From contig JAWQRN010000674.1 of assembly GCA_033557685.1 (NCBI GenBank), positions 1 through 27,307 of the forward strand: a stretch of 27,307 nt of DNA, read 5' to 3'. The notes under the pieces were generated by a model. It made no database searches and was not told the origin of the DNA. It was given only the letters and a program-made list of their open reading frames with translations. Both the position numbers and the translations under genes were made by a program. Below are positions 1 to 10,000 of this stretch, one piece after another. This stretch comes from Sperchopsis tessellata (Eukaryota; Arthropoda; Insecta; Coleoptera; Hydrophilidae). Numbering within the stretch: position 1 is the first letter of the stretch; every line of letters starts with the position of its first letter.

Positions 1-456
1 ACGGCTACATGGGACAAGTCATTAATAAATAGCACAAATAGAAGTGGTCCTAAAATACTACCTTGCGGTACTCCCTTCTCTATCACTCCACTAGATGAGA
101 AAAATGATCTTGAATTTTCCGTAACTACGACCATCTGCTTACGTTCAGACAGATAGCTTCTAAACCAATTTTTTACAACACCTCGCACGCCCTAGGAATG
201 TAGTTTTGACAGCAATAGACTATGGTCAATGCAGTCGAAGGCCTTTGACAAATCGAAAAATATACCACAAGCCAAACCCTCAGACTCCATAGCCTCGTAA
301 ATCTTAGAAATGAAATCAAATATGGCCGACTTTGTATTTCGACATTGAACAAATCCATGTTGAAAATCATTCAATATATTATATTTGGTAAGATATAGAC
401 CTAATCGTTGAGCCATTATAGCCTCAAATATTTTGTATTTAGCCTTTCCAAGACCA
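1..456 (-). mobile_element. Non-LTR retrotransposon reverse transcriptase fragment (jockey-like)
   Basis: Read on the minus strand, this is the middle of a reverse transcriptase palm. It runs from a segment containing AKYKIFEAIMAQR, through FDLSKAFDCIDH (the first catalytic Asp region), to GVIEKGVPQGSILGPLLF near the window edge. The catalytic YxDD box would lie beyond position 1. An in-frame TAG at about 192-194 interrupts the frame between KLHS and GVRGVVKNWF, after which the same frame continues. The left side is cut by the window and the right side stops abruptly near 456, as expected of a 5'-truncated insertion. It is a dead copy. The family call rests on recognised RT motifs; the jockey assignment is an inference. 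Confidence 0.8.
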
Positions 457-481
457 TAATTATTTTAAATTTTGCCTAGTC

Positions 482-2181
482 ATGAAAATAAGCAAGAAAC
501 TTACTTTTGATAAAAAATTGGAGATTTTAGAACGTATTAAGAAAAATGAACCAACAAAAACAATATGTCACAAATTCAAAGTTCATAAAAGCACTATTAC
601 TACAATCAGGAATAATAAAATTTGTGATTTTACCAAACGATCCATAATTTCCATATCAAAGGTTAAATGGATCACTAATATTGCAATTCTGGAGACCGAA
701 AAGGCTTTGTATGAGTGGTTCCTCAATGAAAGAGTTAGGCACAATGTTGTGCAGTGTTTTGCAGCTGAAAGTATTAGATTTCCATAGAGAATTAAATCCT
801 GGCATCAAATTTGAAGTTAGTCATGTTTGGGTGCAGAAATTTAAATAAAGGCATTCCATATTATTCTTTTAAAAGTGTGTGAAGGGAAAGCTCTCCTCTG
901 ATTCTGCAGTTCCTCAATTAGTTCAAAATTCCTTAAAATTATTATATGATAAAAATTTGGTTCCTGAGCAAATATAAATGCTGATGAAAGTGGACTTGTG
1001 TTTACATTTTTAAACAACACCATCTCTATCAATGAAAATAATGACCCAGAAAAAAAAATCTAGAAAAGAGTAACGATCATGCCCAACACTATTGCAACTG
1101 GACAACACAAATTGGCTTTTATGATTATAGGAAAATTAAAAAACCCAGGATGTTTTTAAAATGTAACTCTTCCTCAAATGTATTATCGGTCTATAAAAAA
1201 TGCTTGGTGAACATGGGGACTATTCAGGGAATGGTTTTTTGATGTATTTGTGTCACAAGTAAGATAAAATTTAAATTCAAAAAATTCACCTCCAAAAGCT
1301 GTCCTTCTCGATAATGCAAGTGCACATTGCAGTGAAGATGAGTTAACAACTGAAGATGGAAATATTACCGTTCACCCAACACCACTGCCATACTACAAAC
1401 ATTAAGTCATCATATCATCAAAACAATGAAACAAATTTATAGAAAGAAACTTCTCTTTAATTTAATTTCAAAACCTGGAGACAACTTAAATGATAAATGC
1501 AATTAATGTAAAGGAAGTTGCATTTCTTATTACTGAGGCATGGAGTGATGTGAGTGTATTTATTATTTTGAATGGATTCAAAAAACTTGTTGTTGATTGT
1601 GAGACCAAACCCAATGAATTGTTAACAGATATCATTCCAGCATATTCTACTTTTGTTGCGGAAGGCGAAGTACCTTTAGCGCATTTGTTTCGTCAGGTTG
1701 TTCGAAACACTAATTTTAAAGATGATGAAATAATACATTGGGCAAGTGGAGAGAATGGAAATACCGGAACTCTAATCGCCGAGGAAGATACAATTGATTA
1801 ATTTAAGCAAGTTAATAGTGATGGTAACAATGACTGTACAGCAAAGCCAGAATTAAATGTTGATGAGGTGTTTAAAAGTTTAAATATCACCATCGACTAT
1901 GCGGAGAGTAATTTGTCACTCGAAGAAATTTTATTTCCAAGGAAAATAAGAGAACGCTATTTCTAGTACAATGAATAGATATGACATGATAGGAAGTTTT
2001 TTCATTAGATTCAAGTTTAGAAACTTATTACGTTCATTAAATATTATTTGATTAAAAAAACTGTATTGTTAATAAAAAAATGAATATGCACCAATTTCAC
2101 AAATTGCAACACAATTCACTAATAGCAACTTTAGTAAAAAAATTGTTTCAGAAAAGTTGCGTTTTGTGAATCTTTACAGTA
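482..2181 (+). mobile_element. Decayed Jerky/pogo-class (Tigger-related) DNA transposon
   Basis: The start (482-787) encodes a CENP-B/psq-type helix-turn-helix (LTFDKKLEILERIKKNEP..., HKSTITTIRNN), followed by a Tc5-type HTH (ALYEWFLNERVRHN). After a stop at about 785 the DDE region continues in shifted frames: IYNADESGL-like sequence near 960-990, MPNTIATGQHKLAFMIIGK near 1080-1130, and AVLLDNASAHCSEDE near 1300-1340. A C-terminal part is open at 1490-1801 and tails off near 1965. Several stops and frameshifts make it a pseudogene. After 1965 there are repeated GCAAC-type motifs between 2095 and 2165, and the element may end at the TTTACAG followed by TA near 2179-2182. I could not find the matching left terminus between the RT fragment and 482, so the left end may be lost. 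Confidence 0.75.
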
Positions 2182-2182
2182 T

Positions 2183-3722
2183 ATGTAATTTATAGATTTT
2201 AAGCAATTTCTTAAGTTCATTTAATTGTGTCCTTATCATGTGTTTCTTTAGTTCATTTTTAAACATGGTTGTATAGTATAGCCCCTATGTGTTGTATCCA
2301 TTATTTGTCTATTTCCTGGTTTGGTATGTCTGCAAGTAGGTCATTTGGTCTTCGGAATGTATGGCTATATGTTTGTTTCTTAGTAAAATTTGTATAATTC
2401 AAAGAATATACTATATAAGTGTATTCTTGGGTTTTTTTATAACTTTTAGCGCTTTCTTCTGTGAAATTTGTAATCTTTTAATGCTTTTTGGAGTTTCTTC
2501 CCATGCATTCATTTTGTAGCTCATGTGAGATTCTATATGAGCATCATAGATAAGCAGCTTTTTTCAGAAACTTAGGTACTTTGCTCTTTTGATCACTCGG
2601 ATCATTGGAGAAATTTTTATACCACGTGAAAGTGATGTTAGGGATACCTATTTTACTTATCAAAATCTTAAAAGTTCGACTTAGCTTCTACCTTATGATG
2701 AAGAGTAAATAAAGTAATATTTAAAAAAGTAGTAGTCTACGTACAGAAATCAAAATATTATATTAATATACTGGTAATTGCTTTATTGTATTTTTTATGG
2801 AACTGGCCCACTTATTAAAGTGTGCAGACTTGCATTGCTCGGTATTACCATTCAACCAAAAAACAATTAAAATATCCTGAGCAGAACAGAGTTTTTTCAA
2901 TTATCTATTAAAAATGTTTTTAATTTTTCTGCGAACTTTCATACAATTCAAAACTTGTCATCAATAATTCTTTTTCCCTTACAATTATTTTTTGGATTTA
3001 TGTTGACTTATCTTTGTTTTTTTCATTCCTTAATTTCGACACAAAAATGATTTCAATCAATATATAAAAACTGTGAAAGTTTACAACAAAAAAATCACCT
3101 GTTTTTTCTGTCTTATTTGTTTAAATATATTACCTTATGTTTTCGGAGAAATGCAGTACACTCCTGTATTTATAACGTCCGTAACAGTTTTCATGACCTT
3201 GCTTCTTTTTACATGTCCTATTCATTTCACTGTTCCCACGATTTACTTTTAATTGCATTATCATTCAGGATGGAGGTAACCCAAGTTAACCAAATTAATT
3301 ATTACGTATACGATGATATCTTATATTTTTCCATTGACTCCAAACCCGGATCAACCCCTAAGAATGTTTTTTAACGGTATGGTACATTATATACCAATAG
3401 TTATGGAGTCTATTGGATTACTGTTGTTTGTAATTTTAATTAATAAATTCTGAATTAGCAAAGCGTATTGACAGCAAGGTCATTATTTACATCGAGTATT
3501 GTAGTGGGGAAAATTATGTGATGTACACATCCTCTAGTTTTATTAAAAACACGTCTCAACTGAAAGTGTTTTACTTCTAGTGAATTTGAATTCAATGTTT
3601 TCTTTTAATTTGGGAACTACTTGACATATTTCCCATCTCTACTGTCTTATCCATTATTATCGATTTAACTATTCATTTTAAAGAAAACGTAGACGAGGAG
3701 TACATTGGGTGTTCCATTTTGT
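2183..3722. other. AT-rich stretch, no supported gene
   Basis: No frame here resembles a known protein. The 85-codon frame at 3117-3374 has no recognisable domain and is probably chance. On the minus strand 2250-2560 has a long, nearly open frame with one internal stop that might be a very old element fragment, but I cannot name it. Because the ZMYND11 start-codon exon begins with a splice acceptor, a non-coding first exon and promoter must lie upstream, possibly here; no TATA box, initiator or donor could be singled out. Confidence 0.3.
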
Positions 3723-3812
3723 AAAAATAAAAAAAAATTGTCCAAGGAAAACACTGAATAAATCAACTTCATTTATACTGGTGTTTTCCTTGGACAATTT
3801 TTTTTTATTTTT
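3723..3812. repeat. Perfect 32-bp inverted repeat (hairpin)
   Basis: The left arm at 3723-3754 and the right arm at 3781-3812 are exact reverse complements over 32 bases (core TTGTCCAAGGAAAACAC plus an A/T tract), separated by 26 bases. Inside the loop, ATAAAT and ATTTAT can extend the pairing imperfectly. It lies about 50 bp upstream of the acceptor of the first coding exon, so it sits in an intron or the 5' flank of the host gene. It may be a small foldback element or a solo hairpin; there is no coding content. Confidence 0.9.
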
Positions 3813-3873
3813 TTATTTTTATTCATTTTAAGATTACTAATTTGAAAACTTTTCCTTTCCAGCAGCTGTAAAA

Positions 3874-4061
3874 ATGTCTGTTAGAAGGGCATCAGATCCC
3901 TTTCCTATCCAAAATATATGGAATGCTATCAAGTATGCTGATTTAGAAAATGAAGATGCAGACAGTTCACATATTCTGAAGTATCTTCAAATAGAGACGC
4001 ACTGCTCAAAGTGCCAAGCTGAATTGTACTTAAAACAAGCATTAGATGATGAACTTATCAT
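3874..4061 (+). CDS. ZMYND11: ZMYND11 coding exon 1 (winged-helix domain)
   Basis: This exon encodes residues 1-62 plus two bases. ATG 3874 is the first Met after a CTTTCCAGCAG acceptor and has AAAA before it, a good insect start context. The sequence IQNIWNAIKYADLEN aligns with the ZMYND11 N-terminal winged helix. The exon ends at ATCAT|GTAAGT. Reading through the donor hits a stop at once, which supports splicing. Confidence 0.9.
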
Positions 4062-7000
4062 GTAAGTTTTCTTGTAGCATTTTTTAAATTAAAATAGTAA
4101 ACAATATTAGTACAATAACTTTGCTTTAAGAACTATAACTTCATGCCCTGGTTAATAAGTTGACTAATCCTACTGCTTTTGGAAGTTTTGTACCCTTTTT
4201 TTGATGAGTTGTACCCCATTTTAAAAACTTACTCCCAACAGACTTCTTTTGGGAGTTTTGTACTCCTTTTTGATGAACTGTACTCCTTTTTAAAACCGTA
4301 GATGCATCTACTGAATTGGACCCGGATAATTGCAAATTTTCGAATGAATAATGTTTAAAAACCAATTATTCTTTTAGACCATATTCTTAAAAAAGCAAAA
4401 GTAAGTTCTTTAATAAATGTTGTTTCTGGATGGAAGCTTGAAGAGGTTCTGAAAAGTGCCGATGTTTTGTTCATTGTTGCAAAGGATGTTTTCAAGGCAG
4501 GTGATCTTACTTTAACGATTGAACTCAATACAACACAACAATGTTAAGTTCATTCATTTAAGTAACATCACTCGCCTTGAAAATTTCCCTTGCAATTGTG
4601 GATGATATATCAACACTTCTTAGAGCTTCTACATGCTTTTCACCCAGAAACAAAATTCTTATAGATAACTGTGGAATTCAATTCCACTTAATAAGGTAAA
4701 TTATTATTTATTTCCTTTGCGAGATGGTCATGGATAGCAATAAGATTTCTGCATTCCCCTATCTGCACAAATCTCTTTAAAGCTTTGAACATAATCTAAC
4801 TTACTACGTTTTGTCTGTTGTATTGTAGAGAAGTGGAAAAATCAGGAGAAGTGACTTATGAAATACCATCAGATGACTTTCAGGATGTAAGTATTGTTAA
4901 TAAAGTAATATAATTTTATAGTAACTATTTAAACAATCTAAGTCATTTTTTATAGGAAACCTATAGGTAGGGATCTTAAATTTACCAACATTTTCAACTA
5001 CCGGTAACTCGGTAAAATTTTAAATCAAAACCGGTTTACGAGTAATTTACTGGTATTTTTTTTGTTTAAAAAAAAACAAGAGGCTCGCTCAGCTAAAGCA
5101 ATTCCAGGAAGTGGTCTGGATGTGTTTGTATGTTTGCTATATGTAATTTATTAAATTACCTGTAAATATTGGCAAGTTACCGGTAAAAATTTTAGGGGTA
5201 AACCGGTTTACCGGTGTTACTAGTTTGCAATAATCAAAAAATTAAATCAACTCAAAAAAACTGCACAACAGAACAGATAAATTGTCTTATTTATCTTTTG
5301 TTTTCATAGCATAAAACCGAATGAAAATAATTTTCTTCATGTCCATATCTATTTTAGTAGCATATTTCATTAAACACCTAGAGTTATTTTTTTTTTTTTT
5401 AATTGAGTAATGTACTTAGAACATACTTGCAGTGATATGGACTATTTAAACACTCCTTTTACGTGGAATTAGGAATAACTATTTGTTTATCCAGATCATC
5501 ATGGTAAAAGCCTGTATGCCATCATGCTAAGCCATAGCAAGTTTATAATAATGAATTACCACAAACTAACAAAATTCCACGCACTAACACCTAACAATTA
5601 CACACACATTTTGTCTTACTCTTACTCTTAAGAAATTAAATATTACTCTGAATTTGATTGTAGAAATGCTCTTTAAGTCATTGACTTGAGTCGTTTAACA
5701 ACTAAACTGGATATTTCTGGTGCAGCTTTCTCAAATAAGAATTATACTATCTGAGGTTTTATAAGCAGTAACAATTCTATAACAGTTAGATTTATATGAA
5801 ACATGTGTTATTTAAATTTGGATAAAAAATGGCTTATGTTGTTTAAGCAATAACCTATTTAGTTTTATATACAGTTAATTTTATTTTGAGCTCAAGTCTA
5901 GAAAATGTGTTTTTAAAAAGTTGCTGAAATCAAAATTGAAATGTTGCCTATTCAGGCTGCCTCAATGTTATTCTCGGAAACTAATAGAACACTTAAAAAT
6001 AATGTGAAATTACATATTAACATATATCGAAAGAGCAACCTTTACTGCGATACAGCCCTTCATAGATGGTGGGTTACTTGAACCTTTTTACAAATATCTC
6101 TAAAAAGCATTCTACACTGGCGATCATGGAAGCAATATTAATTTGCATAAACAGATTTGGCATTTATCTGTTGAAGGAATTTCCTTTAAAAGTATCCTAG
6201 CGCTAACTGCAATGTTAGACAGGTGCTTATCTCTCGTATATGGCTTACATTAGATTCGTAGTTCATATGAATTAAGCCGAATAGCACAAAGGCTGAGCTG
6301 CATAGGGGATGTAGTTGTACTGATGAGATGTGGTATTCTTCGAAACACTTTGTCTACAACATTTATTCACGCATTCAGAAACTTTTGCAATATGCTATTA
6401 ATAACTTGGTGGGAAATAAAAATGCCAAAAGTATTCTACACTGGCGACCTGGAAGCAATATTAATCTCCAAAACCATTTGATCAATAGTGTTCAAATTTT
6501 CCCTGTGGCTTTTTATAACTAATTTACATAAACTGTATAATTTTTGTTTAAATATAATTACAAGGTGATCATTTTATTGGGAACTACAACAACTTTTTTA
6601 ATAATAACTATTTTATGGTTGAAAAAAATTGTAATTTTTATTATTACGCCTAATTTAATGTGTTATTACATAAATATTTGTATCTTTTTAATTTTTTCAA
6701 TAAATTCATTTTTGAGAAAGAGTAGAAAATGTAACATCAGGTGGAGTTCATTATAGATATATTTATTCTTATACTTTTTCCTATTGAAATATTAAGTAAT
6801 ATATGCTGTTGACATTTGAAAGTAAATTTTTTTTCCTTAGATATATCTCTAAAGATCACACTTACATAAAAAATATTAAATAAGTTCCTACTTATGCATT
6901 TATTTTATGGATTTTTCAGTTAAGTAACCTTTTCAAAAATGTATAAGAGACAAAATACTTTAATTTTTCAATTGCGTGATGCTACGCTACATAGGGAAAC

Positions 7001-10000
7001 ATGCCCAGCAGTACAACTGAATAATCAGAGCCTGCCCCAGGCAAAAGAAGTAAAATGCTTGTGTATGCATTTGGACCGAAGACTAACATGGAAAACACAT
7101 ATATGGAATAAACAAAAACAACTAAACCAAAAACTATATAAGATGTACTGGCTTATTGGCCGAAGGTCACAATTATCAAGAGAAAGTAATAGTAATAGTA
7201 TATAAGACCATACTAAAATCCATATGGACATTGAAATATTGGAAAGATTTCAGACGAAAATCCTAAGAACAATATGACATACCGCACTATCCACGAAAGA
7301 AATACATATTTTCATCGATTTACAAATAAAAACTATGAGGCAGGAATTAGTGAAACGAAGTATGAAATACCAAGAGAGACTAAATAACCATCCAAAACAA
7401 CTCGCCACTCAGTTGCTGGGAGACAGGACAACGATATTTGTAAGACTGAATAGACATAATTTGGTGGATCTAGATCACAGGTTTTAACCAGATCGGCCAA
7501 CAAAAGAAAGTCTCTTAAACAACTAAAAATGGCTGGCCAAAGATTCACCAAAATTTTCAATTGTCTTTGCCATGGAATACTTTTTATGTGAATAGAAAAA
7601 AGTATAGAAATAAGTAAATCTGTATTGAACTATTACCTGATTTTACATTTTTCACATTTTCTTGATTTATTAAATAAGATGCAATAATTTGCAATAACAG
7701 AAATTTTTTTTACTTATAATGTAATTGGGGCTCCCAATAAAGTGATCACTGCGTATATATCGATCTAAAATATAACTGTACAGTTCTTGCAAAATTGTTA
7801 TAACAAGCCGCTTGCTAAATTTAAACACTATTGATCGAAAAATTTTGGAGATTTTTGTAAAGCAGTGGTTGCTTTTTCTTAATAATTTTTATTTCGCATT
7901 ATTTTTAAGTTTTCATCAGACATCTTGTGTAGGTAGCAATCTTTAGTCAAAATAAATAAAATTGCTGTCAAATAAAGCTCTCATATTTTAAATATTGATA
8001 AGTTATAATTTTTTTTTGTTCTCTACTTGATTTCATTATACTTTCTTTTACAGAGTAAAGAAAGAATAGTAAGCATGAAAATGTTAGACCCCGAAATTTT
8101 TGAGGTCCGCCAAAACAAAACACGTGGTTTATTAAGTCAATTCTATTATTTGAAACGCTTCTACAATTATAATTTTTGTAATTTTAATTACTAATTTGTG
8201 GATCTTGTGTGCTTGCATATTGCTTATGTAACTTTGCCATGTTGTTTTTTAATTACTTCTGATGAAATTTTGTTGTTATTTTTTAGAATGAAAGTAAATC
8301 TTTCAAAGCCTTATAAAATCTATCTTCTTCCGTTTGTTGAGGAAATATGGGCTCGGTTTTTCTATTTACAGGTCTGGCTAATGTGTTACAAAGCATTTTG
8401 TTATGGAATCTCTTAAGGTTCTCCTGTCTGTTAATGTTTTGTGTTATATCGACTATTTTTCATGTTCTTTCTTGGGTAAGTGTACTTCTCTGGGAAATTT
8501 TGATTGTCGAAGTGGTGCTTCGATTCTGTGTTGCTACCAACTCTTTAGAAGCAGACGATATCAATACTGGAAATTCACTTGGATTTACCTTTAAGATCTC
8601 CTAATTCCTGGGTACTTTTTTTCTTGCCTCAAATATTGTTATATACCTTGATTTCTTTTATAATTTTACGTCGTTTATATTTACTACAATTCATGTCAGT
8701 AGATTTGAGTGTTCCCTTGCAAAGAAGCATTGTTTTTCTATTTGACCAATACTGTAGCACTTCATGCACATGATTTCTGGAGGTATGCACTAGAAAGACT
8801 TAAAACAGTGTTGATAGAGTGTAACTCGTGTTGATAGGAACTTTCCTTCGAATGTTACCTTCATAGTTCCTGTTGGAACTATTGCTCTTTGTTCTTTCAT
8901 CTGTTACAATTGATTTATTAAATCGTTTTATAGCTAATATTGTAACACTATCTTTTAGATTTGGTAAAAAAATTTCTTTTGCGAGTACATCCATGTCTCC
9001 GATCATTGCTTCGCATGTTACTGGGTGTTTTGGGATAATTGCATCAAGGTTGTTTCCCTTAAAAATAACATTTCTATCGCAACCCTATTTTTATTCCTTT
9101 TAAAAAACAAAAGATGTTTAATGTCCAAAATATTCCAACCACAATGTGGTGAAATTACTTATATTTTAGAAAATTATCCACACTTACCCTAACATTTACT
9201 ACACAGGAAAGTAAAGTGAAAACCTATATTATATTGAAGCACATTTCACACAATGTTCCACATTTGTAGTAAAACAAGTCATACACAGGGTATTTTATAC
9301 TAAGTTTGGCAATTGCATTTTTTCTTGCTCTGTAAATGAAAGTCATGTGGTGACACACCTCATTTATGTTTATACCTAAATAGGCATATGTGTCATTTTG
9401 AAGAAGTATAATGATATCATTTGGCATAATATCTAGTTGAACGAGGTGGTATACAAGGCTGTTGATGCTATTTAGGCTTACATCTCCAAAAAGTATAGTA
9501 CTTATATAATGATGTATTGGCATCCGAGGGCTAAACTTAATCGAAAGTTCATTAACTAGAACCATCTTAACCAATATTTTTTTAGAAGTCTCAAGATGAT
9601 ACTGACTGGTATTGTATAGAGTGTCATTTAGGAGGATTTGTCAATGAATGCAAAGACTGTGACAGAGTATTTCACACGAAATGTGTGACGAAAGGTATAG
9701 CTAGGCTAAGAGAATTCAAAATGACCTACAGATTAAGTAAGGAAAGGCTGAAGAATTTAGAGAATAAAAGTCCTGGAAAGTATGCAAAAGCCAAGAATGG
9801 CGATAAATCACCTGCAAACTTAAATGGGAGTCTAAAGACTGCGGACAAGGAATATGATGATGAGTATGATGAATCGTTGTGCAGTATTTGTAATTTATAT
9901 GCGTCGGATATTGACAGATCTTTAGTAACGAATGACCTAGATCGTTTATTATTTTTCATCCTGGAAAGAATTCGAACATGGGTAAGTAACGTAGCAGAAG

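Noticed and set aside
4141..4365. 74-codon minus-strand frame with repeated sequence
   Set aside because: A by-product of the 70-bp tandem repeat, with no other sign of coding.
8347..8604. Plus-strand hydrophobic frames near 8200-8770
   Set aside because: Antisense shadows of the jockey ORF1 remnant on the minus strand.
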